From an uncultured Duncaniella sp. (GTDB lineage Bacteria > Bacteroidota > Bacteroidia > Bacteroidales > Muribaculaceae), in assembly GCA_910587515.1 (NCBI GenBank), contig CAJULW010000031.1, positions 1 to 27,277 of the forward strand: a stretch of DNA of 27,277 nt. The letters run 5' to 3'. Shown piece after piece: positions 16,352 to 25,142 of the stretch (the stretch's first letter is position 1; each line of letters begins with the position of its first letter). The notes beneath the pieces were generated by a model, which worked only from the letters and a program-made list of their open reading frames with translations, was not told the origin of the DNA and made no database searches. The position numbers and the translations under genes were made by a program.

Positions 16352-17640
16352 CTGCCTCCCGCGCCTCCACCGCCAGTCATGCCTCCACCGAAAGATCCTC
16401 CACCGAAACCACCGCCTGATGAACCTCCACGCCCCATCATGCTACCAAGGATGGCTCCTGCCGCTACAGCGGCTGTAGGATCCGGTTTTTTAGCGATACG
16501 GAAACGTCGGTGGTTCTGATTGCCGCAATTTTTACAGATATAGATGTCGACTCCTTCGCCCTCGGTGTTTACTGTTGGTTGTCGCAATGTGCGTCGGTCG
16601 ACAAGAGACATGGCTCTCGCTCCGCATCGGTCGCAGACGGAATAGTCGGATTCGCGGTTTATATATGGCAGGACTTCGGTCTGATGGCATTTAGGGCAGT
16701 GCCATACGTCGTAGTCGATAGAGTTGATCCGCTCTTCTGTATCTTGGGCCGGAGTGAGGTAGTCGTTGTCGTGCTCTTCGTCGATAAGTTGCATACGTGT
16801 TCCGCAATGTGGACAGTCGCGCTTGTGTCGGCGCACTTTTTTCATTTTTACAACAAGGGTTAGAAAGGCTGGCAAGGCCATCCCCAATGTAAGAAAAGAT
16901 GCGAAAAGTGTGAGTGTGCGGTATTGATCGAGACTGCGGTAGCGTTGCACGTCATTAAGTTTTTTAGTTGAAACGATAGCATATAGCACCAAGAGCAGTA
17001 ACCCGGCCGCGACAGTGGCGGAGAAGCCGAGATATATGTTGAAAAGCTCGCCTCCTGAAAGCTCGTCGTTTTTATTGGGACGGGAATCGTTGGCGTAACG
17101 GGATTTGAGTTCGTCGGCCAGTTTCGGATCTCTAAGAATTTTGGAGATGCTTGCAATGCCGGCCAAAGTCCCTTCGTCGAAACGTCCATTTCGATAGTGT
17201 GGGAACATTTCGTTTCGGATGATGCGTCCGGCTGTTATGTCAGGCAACGCTCCTTCCACACCATAGCCTGTCCGAATTATCGCAGCGTTGTCGTCACGCG
17301 AGAGCAGGAGCAGCACACCGTTGTCTTTGTCTTTTTTTCCGATACCCCATTTTTCGAAAAGCCGTGTAGCGAATTCCTCGGGAGTCATGGAGCTGTCTAC
17401 TTTATCGACGGCCACGACAACGAGTTCGACGGACGTGTCGGCCCATAATGACGCAATATCGTTGTTCATATTTCGGACCGCTTCGGCTGATAGGACTCCG
17501 GATGGATTGGACACATATTGAGTTCGGTCTGAGACATGTACGTTGGGCACTTGGTCTATCGTTATTGCGTTTATTGGCGTGCAGATATAGACGATAGTGA
17601 TAATTAAAATGCTTATTTTTATAAAGATATTTTTATACAT
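16345..17640 (-). CDS. TPM-domain membrane protein with zinc ribbons and a Gly-rich tail (YgcG-like)
   Basis: The 431-residue protein has a signal peptide (about 1-25) and an extracytoplasmic TPM domain (about 36-170, with SGVLSAEAV, NGVLLLLSRDD and RTGYGVEGALPD). Two membrane helices follow at about 203-223 and 245-265. The cytoplasmic part has four CxxC/CxxxC-type pairs: C276/C279, C315/C318, C336/C339 and C369/C372, which look like two zinc ribbons. The tail is almost pure Gly/Ser, ending GGGGAGGRW, a common end in this family. TPM proteins have been linked to photosystem repair in plants and to membrane processes in bacteria, but no firm role applies here. It starts 6 nt after dgt and overlaps the symporter by 7 nt. 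Confidence 0.87.
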   Translation of the reverse strand: MYKNIFIKISILIITIVYICTPINAITIDQVPNVHVSDRTQYVSNPSGVLSAEAVRNMNNDIASLWADTSVELVVVAVDKVDSSMTPEEFATRLFEKWGIGKKDKDNGVLLLLSRDDNAAIIRTGYGVEGALPDITAGRIIRNEMFPHYRNGRFDEGTLAGIASISKILRDPKLADELKSRYANDSRPNKNDELSGGELFNIYLGFSATVAAGLLLLVLYAIVSTKKLNDVQRYRSLDQYRTLTLFASFLTLGMALPAFLTLVVKMKKVRRHKRDCPHCGTRMQLIDEEHDNDYLTPAQDTEERINSIDYDVWHCPKCHQTEVLPYINRESDYSVCDRCGARAMSLVDRRTLRQPTVNTEGEGVDIYICKNCGNQNHRRFRIAKKPDPTAAVAAGAILGSMMGRGGSSGGGFGGGSFGGGMTGGGGAGGRW

Positions 17641-17646
17641 GTCGGT

Positions 17647-18993
17647 TTAATTGTTTATTTTAAGGCTCATGCCTTTTAATTTTCGGTATAGGTCGAGTGC
17701 GTATATATCTGTCATTCCGGAAATGTGATCAAGCACGGCTTGTAATTTTCCGTAGAGTCCGGGTGCGTTTGTTTCATATTGTTGCGGGACTTTTGCCAAT
17801 AGCAGACGTGAATAGTTGAGTTCGGGGTTGCGTACGGCTTTGACAAGTTCGTTTATAAGAAACGAGATTATCCTCGTTCCGGCAAGTTCGATGTCCACTA
17901 CGTCTCCCGCGCAATAAATTTTTTTCCAAGACAGGGCTTCGCAGTCGCGATATCCTTTGCGTTCGAGTGGAGAGATATGATCAAGCAGGGAGCCTTTGAA
18001 TTGGCCTTTCATTATCTCATCCTCATGTTCAACAAATGTTTGGGCGCAACGGTTGACAAGGACTCCGATTATACATGAGCGCAGATAGGCCATCTTTTCA
18101 TTGGGGTCTTCGACTCCTTCCATGATACGTTCTATATGAGAGCGTCTTGCTTCATCAAAAAATCCAAGGAAAAGCGGAAGTACTTCTTCGGTGGAAAGGA
18201 TCTTGAGTTTATGGGCGTCTTCAATGTCCATGACTTCATAGCAGATGTCGTCTGCGGCTTCAACAATGTAGACCAATGGGTGGCGAGCATATCTTATATG
18301 GGCGTCGTCATTGCTGATGCGTATCATGCCGAGTTCTTCAGCCACTTTTATAAAATCGTCTTGCTCGGATGTAAAGAAGCCGAATTTTCCGTGGCTACCT
18401 GCTGATGATGAGTCGAAAGGATATTTTACGATTGACGCAAGTGTCGAATATGTCATTGCAAAGCCTCCGGGGCGACGACCGTTGAAACGATGGGTCAACA
18501 GTCGGAATGCATTGGCATTGCCTTCGAAGTGTGTAAGGTCGGCCCATTGTCGTTCGTTTAGCTCTTTTTGCAGTGGACGTCCGGCTCCTTCACTGAAATA
18601 AGTGGAAATTGCTTTTTCTCCGGAATGACCGAAAGGCGGATTGCCAAGGTCGTGGGCAAGACATGCCGCCGCTACGATTTCACCGATTGAGTCAAGTTTT
18701 TCTACCCAATGTTCTGAGGCATGACGGTGACGTAGTGCAGATGCAATCTCACCGGCCATAGAACGTCCGACACATGCAACTTCCATGCTGTGTGTCAGTC
18801 TATTGTGTACGAATATGCTTCCGGGGAGCGGAAATACCTGCGTTTTGTTTTGGAGCCGTCGGAAAGGAGAGGAGAACACGAGGCGGTCGAAATCGCGCTG
18901 AAAATCGCTCCTGGATCCTTTTTTCGGGTCATGTATGTGTTCGAGACCGAAGCGTTTGTCATTTATGAGACAGTCCCACGTCATTCTTTCCAT
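17647..18993 (-). CDS. dgt: Deoxyguanosinetriphosphate triphosphohydrolase (HD superfamily)
   Basis: The enzyme removes triphosphate from dGTP or related dNTPs and so trims the dNTP pool. The 448-residue protein has the family opening (DFQRDFDRLVFSSPFRRLQNKTQV) and the HD metal site: H68 in RLTHSMEV, H114-D115 in CLAHDLGNPPFGH, and a later AADD. The length is normal. The start at 18993 gives MERMTWDCL; a Met three residues later is equally possible. It is the first gene of a three-gene run with the TPM protein and the symporter. Upstream, a minus-strand GACTTTTG (19048-19055) is one base off a -7 element. Confidence 0.93.
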   Translation of the reverse strand: MERMTWDCLINDKRFGLEHIHDPKKGSRSDFQRDFDRLVFSSPFRRLQNKTQVFPLPGSIFVHNRLTHSMEVACVGRSMAGEIASALRHRHASEHWVEKLDSIGEIVAAACLAHDLGNPPFGHSGEKAISTYFSEGAGRPLQKELNERQWADLTHFEGNANAFRLLTHRFNGRRPGGFAMTYSTLASIVKYPFDSSSAGSHGKFGFFTSEQDDFIKVAEELGMIRISNDDAHIRYARHPLVYIVEAADDICYEVMDIEDAHKLKILSTEEVLPLFLGFFDEARRSHIERIMEGVEDPNEKMAYLRSCIIGVLVNRCAQTFVEHEDEIMKGQFKGSLLDHISPLERKGYRDCEALSWKKIYCAGDVVDIELAGTRIISFLINELVKAVRNPELNYSRLLLAKVPQQYETNAPGLYGKLQAVLDHISGMTDIYALDLYRKLKGMSLKINN

Positions 18994-19119
18994 AAATTGT
19001 TTGATGAGTTAATGAAGGGATATACTTGATTCTTAACGCGAAGTTAACAAAAGTCATTGGAAATATGAGTGGTTCGGTTTTATAAAAATTCAAAAACACT
19101 ATATAAAATGAGTCTGAAT

Positions 19120-19155
19120 AAAAAAGGAGAATGCCCGATATGATGGGCATTCTCC
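19120..19155 (-). terminator. Intrinsic terminator of fba
   Basis: On the minus strand GGAGAATGCCC and GGGCATTCTCC form a perfect 11-bp stem with an 8-nt loop, followed directly by TTTTTT. It separates the aldolase gene from the downstream dgt operon. Confidence 0.93.
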
Positions 19156-19182
19156 ATATAATTTAGAGTAGGGTAGTAACGT

Positions 19183-20181
19183 TTATTCGGCTTTGCCGTT
19201 TGAACCGAGAACAGCTTCGATTTTGTGTTTATATAGTTTCTCCATTTCCTCACGAGCCGGACCGAGATATTTGCGCGGGTCAAATTCAGCTGGTTTTTCA
19301 GCAAGAACTTTACGTACGGCAGCTGTCATCGCGAGACGGCTGTCGGAGTCGATGTTGATTTTGCAAACCGCGCTTTTTGCAGCTTTGCGGAGTTCTTCTT
19401 CGGGAATACCGATGGCGTCGGGAAGTTTTCCTCCATATTCGTTGATTTCATCAACATATTCCTGTGGAACAGAACTTGAGCCGTGGAGTACGATGGGGAA
19501 TCCGGGTAGTTTTTCCATGACTGCATCGAGGACGTTGAAAGCCAATGGAGGAGGAACAAGGCGTCCGTTTGCGTCGCGTGTGCATTGTTCGGGTTTGAAT
19601 TTGTAGGCCCCGTGTGATGTCCCGATTGAAATTGCGAGGGAATCACATCCGGTACGGGTAGCGAAATCGATCACTTCCTCCGGGTCGGTATATGTGTGGT
19701 GGTCAGATGAAACTTCGTCTTCTACACCTGCGAGCACTCCGAGTTCGCCTTCGACTGTCACGTCATACTGATGTGCGTAGTCACAGACTTTTTTCGTGAG
19801 GGCTACGTTTTCTTCGTATGGTAGATGTGAACCGTCAATCATTACGGACGAAAATCCGTGTTCGATGCAATCTTTGCAGAGTTCGAAGCTGTCGCCATGG
19901 TCGAGGTGAAGCACGATCTGAGGATGCTCCCAACCGAGACTCTTTGCATACTCGACAGCTCCTTGAGCCATATAACGGAGTAGGATGGGGTTGGCGTAGT
20001 TGCGTGCGCCTTTAGAAACCTGTAGGATAACAGGAGACTTGTCTTCTGCTGCGGCTTTGATGATAGCCTGAAGCTGCTCCATGTTATTGAAATTGAACGC
20101 TGGAATCGCATAACCACCTTTGATGGCCTTGGCAAACATCTCTTTGGTGTTCACAAGACCTAATTCCTTATAGCTTGTCAT
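19183..20181 (-). CDS. fba: Fructose-bisphosphate aldolase, class II
   Basis: The zinc enzyme splits or forms fructose 1,6-bisphosphate in glycolysis and gluconeogenesis. The 332-residue protein shows PAFNFNNMEQLQA near the N-terminus, LHLDHGDSFE with the catalytic Asp and zinc His (D94, H95), H190 in GTSHGAYK, H233 in LHGSSS, and the substrate-binding INIDSDSR (about 275-282). The length matches the long class II subtype common in Bacteroidota. It stands alone between its own promoter and terminator. Confidence 0.96.
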   Translation of the reverse strand: MTSYKELGLVNTKEMFAKAIKGGYAIPAFNFNNMEQLQAIIKAAAEDKSPVILQVSKGARNYANPILLRYMAQGAVEYAKSLGWEHPQIVLHLDHGDSFELCKDCIEHGFSSVMIDGSHLPYEENVALTKKVCDYAHQYDVTVEGELGVLAGVEDEVSSDHHTYTDPEEVIDFATRTGCDSLAISIGTSHGAYKFKPEQCTRDANGRLVPPPLAFNVLDAVMEKLPGFPIVLHGSSSVPQEYVDEINEYGGKLPDAIGIPEEELRKAAKSAVCKINIDSDSRLAMTAAVRKVLAEKPAEFDPRKYLGPAREEMEKLYKHKIEAVLGSNGKAE

Positions 20182-20236
20182 TTTGGGTTAAGAGGTTATT
20201 TTGGTTAATAAAAAATAATTGAAATTGTATTGGCTA

Positions 20237-20244
20237 CAAAGATA
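20237..20244 (-). promoter_or_regulatory. Probable -7 element of fba
   Basis: On the minus strand this reads TATCTTTG, an exact TAnnTTTG match, giving a leader of about 50 nt. The -33 box is not evident. Confidence 0.55.
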
Positions 20245-20401
20245 ACAAAAAAATCCCGGTAATGCTCATGTCTCATCGATGAAAAAGGTATGATTTAACG
20301 GAAAATAAGTATGAATTTAGATCTGTATGTGAGCAATAATGTATTTAGATGTGTTATACGTTACACGACCGTATTATTTAATAAATTTGTAATGTATGCG
20401 A

Positions 20402-20433
20402 TTTGCGGATGATTTAATTAAGTGATACTTTTG
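20402..20433 (+). promoter_or_regulatory. Promoter of the P-type ATPase gene
   Basis: TTTG (20402-20405), a 20-nt spacer and TACTTTTG (20426-20433) match both Bacteroidota promoter boxes at ideal spacing. Transcription would begin near 20440, about 30 nt before the ATG at 20470. Confidence 0.75.
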
Positions 20434-20469
20434 TGCCTAATTATAATGATATAACTCACGTTGCATTTA

Positions 20470-23160
20470 ATGAAAGCTAATACACCAAATCTACGTGGAC
20501 TTACGGAACAGGAAGTTGTTGAAAGCCGTAATATCCACGGTGAAAATGTGCTTACTCCTCCTGCCCAGGATTCTCTGTGGCATCTGTTTATGGAAAAGTT
20601 CAAGGATCCGTTGATCATAGTCTTGCTTATCGCGGGGGTACTTTCGATTGCGATATCCGTATATGAATATATGGGATTGGGACATGCCGCGACGGTTTTT
20701 TTTGAGCCTGCCGGCATTTTCATGGCTATTTTCCTTGCGACAGGTCTGTCGTTTTATTTTGAAAAAAAAGCCGAAGACGAGTTTAAAATTCTTAATCAGG
20801 TAAACGATGATGAGTCTGTGCAGGTTATACGCGACGGAAACCCGACACAGGTTCCAAAGAGGGATGTTGTTGTCGGGGATATTCTGATATTGAATACTGG
20901 AGAGGAGATTCCGGCTGACGCGCGATTGCTGGAGGCGACATCTTTGAATGTAGATGAATCGACTTTGACAGGAGAGCCGATGGCTTCGAAGACGACGGAT
21001 CCGGAACATTTTGATGCGGAAGCTACATTCCCGTCTGATCATGTGATGAGAGGAACACGTGTGATGGAAGGGCATGGTATAGCGGAAGTCTATGCAGTCG
21101 GTGACGCCACTGAAAACGGTAAAGTGTATGAGGCCGCTCATATAGACGATGGGACAAAGACCCCGCTGACCGAGCAGCTTGAACGTCTCGGAGCTATGGT
21201 CACACGCGGAAGCTATATGGTCGGAACTGCTGTCATTGTCGGAAGGGTGGTTATGTACCTTCTTTCCAACGCCCAGTTCGATTGGCTTCCTTTTTTGGCT
21301 TATTTCCTGCAGACTGTGATGATAGCTGTGACTCTTGTGGTTGTGTCTGTGCCGGAAGGGCTTCCTATGGCTGTCACTTTAAGTCTTGCTTACAGTATGC
21401 GCAGGATGTTGAGAACTAACAATCTTGTGCGTAAGATGCATGCATGTGAAACAATGGGTGCCACAACTGTTATATGCACGGATAAGACAGGGACATTGAC
21501 GCAAAATCAAATGCGTGTCGCTGAAGCTGATTTCTATGTTCTCGGCAGCGACGGACTTGGCCGTGATGGGATTTCCGGTGAGATCGAAACCGCAATCGCG
21601 GTCAATTCTACCGCTGAACTTGATTTGTCGGATCCACAGCGTCCGCAAGTTTTAGGAAATCCAACCGAAGGTGCGTTGCTGTTATGGTTGAGGGACAATA
21701 ATATTGATTACAAGGATATCCGTCGTGGTGCCAAGGTGGTCAGTGAGGTTCCATTTACAACTGAACGAAAGTATATGGCTACGGTTGTAGCTGATTCGGA
21801 CGGGTCGAAACGATTGTTCGTCAAAGGTGCGCCTGAAATAGTGTTGTCCATGTGTTCGTCTGTTTCCGGAAACAAGAGCCGTACAGAAATAAACGAACGT
21901 CTCCTTTCATATCAGGAGAAAGCTATGCGAACTCTCGGGTTTGCTATGTGTAAACTTGCGGATGGGGCGTCCGGTGTGGATGAAAACGGGGTTTCAGCCG
22001 ATAACCTTGAATTTATCGGTATAGTCGCAATTGCAGATCCCGTGAGAGGTGATGTCCCGGAGGCTATACGGGAATGTATAGATGCCGGTATCGGTATAAA
22101 GATCGTTACTGGCGATACTCCTGCGACAGCTCGTGAGATCGGCCGCCAGGTGGGTCTATGGAATGATGGAGATGCGGAGGATGCTATTATAACAGGGCCT
22201 GATTTCGGTGCCTTGAATGACAATGAATTGGCCGAAAGAGTCGGGAGGCTTAAAATTATAGCGCGTGCACGTCCGATGGATAAGAAGCGGCTTGTCGAAA
22301 CTCTTCAGAAGCAAGGACAGGTTGTTGCTGTGACCGGTGACGGCACAAATGACGCTCCGGCGTTAAAGAGCGCGAACGTCGGACTGTCGATGGGCGACGG
22401 GACTTCCGTGGCTAAAGAGGCGAGTGACATAACTATTATTGACAATTCTTTCGCTTCGATAGGAAGGGCTGTGATGTGGGGCCGTTCGTTGTATCAAAAT
22501 TTGCAACGTTTTATCTTGTTTCAATTGACAGTTAATGTCGTGGCCTGTATCGTGGTGCTGGTTGGAGCGTTTATGGGTACGGAATCTCCGTTGACAGTGA
22601 CTCAGATGTTATGGGTTAATCTGATTATGGATACTTTTGCGTCCATGGCTCTCGCCTCATTGCCCCCGTCGCGTTCTGTTATGGACAGCAAGCCTCGTGA
22701 CCGTAGGAATTTTATTATATCAGGAGCGATGTGGCGTTTTATACTTGGAACAGGATTGATATTTTCTGTCATAGTACTCGGCATGGTATATGTATTTGAA
22801 CATGCTGATGTCTCAAGTCTTGCAGATATTTTATATGTACGTTTCAGCGATTCCGGTGAACTCTCTCCATACGAGTTGTCATTGATTTTCACGACATTTG
22901 TTATGTTGCAATTCTGGAATCTGTTCAATGCCCGTGCTTACGCTACCTATCGCAGTGCGTTCAACCTTTATAAATGTGGAGAATTCCTTTCGATTGCAGC
23001 TATTATATTTTTGGGGCAGATTTTTATTGTTACAGTCGGAGGCGGATTTTTTAATGTGGTCCCATTGAAAATTGAAGATTGGGTGATCATAGTCTTGGGC
23101 ACATCGCTCGTGCTTTGGATCGGAGAAGCTCTACGTGCATTTGGACGGCTTGGCAAATAG
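20470..23160 (+). CDS. Calcium-translocating P-type ATPase (P2, PMCA/SERCA-like)
   Basis: This inner-membrane pump should export Ca2+ at the cost of ATP. The 896-residue protein has the A-domain loop LTGEP, the M4 motif PEGLPMAVTLSLAYSMRRM, the phosphorylation motif DKTGTLT with D338, the KGAPE nucleotide-site motif, the hinge TGDGTNDAP (622-630) and M6 NLIMDTFASMALA with conserved Asn and Asp. About ten membrane segments are visible. PEGLP together with NxxxD in M6 points to Ca2+ rather than heavy metals; Na+ or another cation is less likely. The ATG at 20470 is preferred over the TTG at 20461, which adds only three residues. The gene has its own promoter and ends 16 nt before a long hairpin. 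Confidence 0.92.
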   Translation: MKANTPNLRGLTEQEVVESRNIHGENVLTPPAQDSLWHLFMEKFKDPLIIVLLIAGVLSIAISVYEYMGLGHAATVFFEPAGIFMAIFLATGLSFYFEKKAEDEFKILNQVNDDESVQVIRDGNPTQVPKRDVVVGDILILNTGEEIPADARLLEATSLNVDESTLTGEPMASKTTDPEHFDAEATFPSDHVMRGTRVMEGHGIAEVYAVGDATENGKVYEAAHIDDGTKTPLTEQLERLGAMVTRGSYMVGTAVIVGRVVMYLLSNAQFDWLPFLAYFLQTVMIAVTLVVVSVPEGLPMAVTLSLAYSMRRMLRTNNLVRKMHACETMGATTVICTDKTGTLTQNQMRVAEADFYVLGSDGLGRDGISGEIETAIAVNSTAELDLSDPQRPQVLGNPTEGALLLWLRDNNIDYKDIRRGAKVVSEVPFTTERKYMATVVADSDGSKRLFVKGAPEIVLSMCSSVSGNKSRTEINERLLSYQEKAMRTLGFAMCKLADGASGVDENGVSADNLEFIGIVAIADPVRGDVPEAIRECIDAGIGIKIVTGDTPATAREIGRQVGLWNDGDAEDAIITGPDFGALNDNELAERVGRLKIIARARPMDKKRLVETLQKQGQVVAVTGDGTNDAPALKSANVGLSMGDGTSVAKEASDITIIDNSFASIGRAVMWGRSLYQNLQRFILFQLTVNVVACIVVLVGAFMGTESPLTVTQMLWVNLIMDTFASMALASLPPSRSVMDSKPRDRRNFIISGAMWRFILGTGLIFSVIVLGMVYVFEHADVSSLADILYVRFSDSGELSPYELSLIFTTFVMLQFWNLFNARAYATYRSAFNLYKCGEFLSIAAIIFLGQIFIVTVGGGFFNVVPLKIEDWVIIVLGTSLVLWIGEALRAFGRLGK

Positions 23161-23176
23161 ACGATAATCAAGTATT

Positions 23177-23232
23177 ATAATGGTTGTCCGGGCATGGATT
23201 TAAAACTCGATCCATGCCCGGACAACCGTTAT
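23177..23232. terminator. Very long perfect hairpin between the convergent P-type ATPase and Crp/Fnr genes
   Basis: Arms 23177-23199 and 23210-23232 pair over 23 bp, with one G-T wobble and an 18-bp GC-rich perfect core (GGTTGTCCGGGCATGGAT), around a 10-nt loop. It probably ends transcription from both sides, but neither side has a good T tract, and the stem is about twice as long as the other terminators here. Confidence 0.75.
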
Positions 23233-23260
23233 GATCATTTAATGATATTCCTTTTGTATC

Positions 23261-23953
23261 TTAATCTGGAGATTTTAACAAGACCGATCTAAGATCGGAA
23301 CGGGAGATCACCCTTATTTCGTTTGGTGAGTAATCAATGATTCCGCGTTCTTTCATGTCGTCAAGAGTGTTTATGAATGAAGATCTTTGAACTCCGAACA
23401 ATGAGTAGAGGTCTCGTTGACGGCAGGCAAGTACAATATCTTTTGCGTCTCGTTGTGTCAATGCTATTATCCAGAAAGCTATGCGTTCTTCAAGCGAGCC
23501 TGTTGTTAAAGCCAACACTCCGTCGATAGCTTTTTGCGCGTTTGTCGAAATATAATTGAGATAATTGAACAGGCATATTTCATCGGAACGGACAATTGAG
23601 ATAAAGTCATTTTTTTCGATCTGCATGATTGAAACAGTGTCTATGGCTTTTACAGATGCCGGAAAAAGGGTGTTGCGTCCGAAAAGGAAATCAGGTGAGA
23701 TGACTGATGGCGCTTCAAGTGTTTGGTGTATGATGAACCGATCGGAGCGGTTCTTTATTGATAATCTGACATTGCCTCCAATGACGAACATCAAGTGCGT
23801 GCATGGCGTACCGGCGGATACTATCTTTTCACCGGGAAGATATTTGAAAAATGCCAGTCTCGTATTTCCTACAATCTCAGAGATACGGTTGTAGCTGACT
23901 CCGTTGAACAGAGGGAGTCCCATAAGGTTTTCATACATACTATTAGTTGCCAT
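23261..23953 (-). CDS. Crp/Fnr-family transcriptional regulator
   Basis: The 230-residue protein has an N-terminal cyclic-nucleotide-binding-type beta-roll (about 15-125, with FFKYLPGEKIVSAGTPCTHLMFVIGGNVRLSI). A long dimer helix follows, then a C-terminal winged helix-turn-helix (about 175-225) with the recognition region LYSLFGVQRSSFINTLDDMKERGII. There is no N-terminal cysteine cluster like that of FNR, so an iron-sulfur oxygen sensor is unlikely; the ligand is unknown. It sits 135 nt downstream of the BASS transporter gene and converges with the P-type ATPase. No clear -7 element precedes it, so it may be read through from the transporter gene. Confidence 0.88.
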   Translation of the reverse strand: MATNSMYENLMGLPLFNGVSYNRISEIVGNTRLAFFKYLPGEKIVSAGTPCTHLMFVIGGNVRLSIKNRSDRFIIHQTLEAPSVISPDFLFGRNTLFPASVKAIDTVSIMQIEKNDFISIVRSDEICLFNYLNYISTNAQKAIDGVLALTTGSLEERIAFWIIALTQRDAKDIVLACRQRDLYSLFGVQRSSFINTLDDMKERGIIDYSPNEIRVISRSDLRSVLLKSPD

Positions 23954-24088
23954 AGCTCATTCGAAGTTGTTAATATCAGGGAGTGGTTTTGTTCGTTTCT
24001 CATTGGTATTAACGTAATTTGAGAGATTTTAGTTTTTTCTTTTACAATTCTCTGTTTGGTAAGCTGTCATGATTGTAGATATGATATA

Positions 24089-24997
24089 TCAATGCGATCT
24101 TTTTGCTTTGATATAAAGTTGAATGGAGTTTATTGTATTCTGCCATGCTATATATGCGGCTGGCGCAATGGATGTGATTGGCTGTAAATAGGTAATAGAC
24201 ATCCATATAGCTAACACTGTGTTTTTTTGTCCGAGCCCTTGAGCACCAGCAATCTTGTCTCCGCAATAGTTTCCGAGTTTACGTCCGATATAGAATTGTC
24301 CGCAACAGATTATACCTGAAAGGATTGCAAGCACTGTCATTTCTGGAATTGCTTGTGAAGGTTCGTCCATTATAAAACTGACAGCTCTTCCGACGACGAT
24401 AAACAGGGATATAGCCCAGATATAAAATGATATAGATTGTTTTTGGGAGATGGCTTTATGTATTCGTGGTGCAAATTTAAGCATGCTCAGGGCGAGGACA
24501 AGTGGCAGAAGCAGCAATGGTATCATCTTTAATGATATTGTGGAAAATGTATCAAAAAATGATATATCGCGGTCCGGGCTCATAAAAGTGAATATTACTG
24601 GTGAAAGTATGGCTACAGAGATGTTTGAAATGATAGAAAAAGTGGCAAGACGTGGCACGTTTCCTCCAAGCATTCCGGTTATGACGGGAGCTGCGGTCGC
24701 GGTTGGACAGAAGATACATATAAATGCTCCTTGTGCGATATCATTGCTGAAAGTAATTAGTATGGAATATACGGTTAATGCGCCTATTATTTGTACTGAA
24801 AGTAATAACCATGAAAATCGCGTCGCTTTGAACTCTTTAGGGGTGACTTTGCAGAATGTGATCAATAGCATTGCAAAAATCAGGTATGGGGCTAAAAATT
24901 CCACATGCTTCATGAAATCATGAAACATTATTCCAGTCGCCATTGCGGCTGGAAGAAGCCATGGTTTGAGGCGTTGACGCATCAGTGAGAGTTTCAT
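24089..24997 (-). CDS. Bile acid:sodium symporter (BASS/SBF) family transporter
   Basis: The 302-residue protein is almost entirely membrane helices (about nine or ten). It shows family features such as FCPTATAAPVITGMLGG with its small-residue crossover region, and GLGQKNTVLAIWM near the second crossover. Members carry bile acids, steroids, pantothenate or 2-keto acids with Na+; the substrate here is not known. The length is normal. The start at 24997 gives MKLSLMRQRLKPW; Met6 (24982) is an alternative, because a -7-like element ends only 4 nt before the first ATG. It is followed on the same strand by a Crp/Fnr regulator. Confidence 0.86.
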   Translation of the reverse strand: MKLSLMRQRLKPWLLPAAMATGIMFHDFMKHVEFLAPYLIFAMLLITFCKVTPKEFKATRFSWLLLSVQIIGALTVYSILITFSNDIAQGAFICIFCPTATAAPVITGMLGGNVPRLATFSIISNISVAILSPVIFTFMSPDRDISFFDTFSTISLKMIPLLLLPLVLALSMLKFAPRIHKAISQKQSISFYIWAISLFIVVGRAVSFIMDEPSQAIPEMTVLAILSGIICCGQFYIGRKLGNYCGDKIAGAQGLGQKNTVLAIWMSITYLQPITSIAPAAYIAWQNTINSIQLYIKAKRSH

Positions 24998-25001
24998 GGA
25001 G

Positions 25002-25009
25002 CAAAATTA
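25002..25009 (-). promoter_or_regulatory. -7-like element directly before the BASS transporter start
   Basis: On the minus strand this reads TAATTTTG, an exact TAnnTTTG match 4 nt before the ATG at 24997. If used, transcription would start at or inside the first codon, implying a leaderless message or translation from Met6. Confidence 0.35.
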
Positions 25010-25095
25010 GTAAAAATTCTAAGGTTAATTTAAAATATTTGAGGCGTTGAATATGTAATTGCGTTTACATCGCTTATGCTTTACAGAGAAATTTG

Positions 25096-25103
25096 TAAGT
25101 TTG
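25096..25103 (+). promoter_or_regulatory. Probable -7 element of the Rossmann-like protein gene
   Basis: TAAGTTTG matches TAnnTTTG exactly and would leave a leader of about 33 nt before the ATG at 25143. No -33 TTTG is seen at the right spacing. Confidence 0.5.
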
Positions 25104-25142
25104 TGATGGAATTGATTAACTTAGATATGACAATCTACTATA

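Noticed and set aside
20349..20366. Partly symmetric TGTTATACGTTACA upstream of the P-type ATPase, considered as a Crp/Fnr box.
   Set aside because: The half-sites do not form a proper inverted repeat, so a binding site is not supported.
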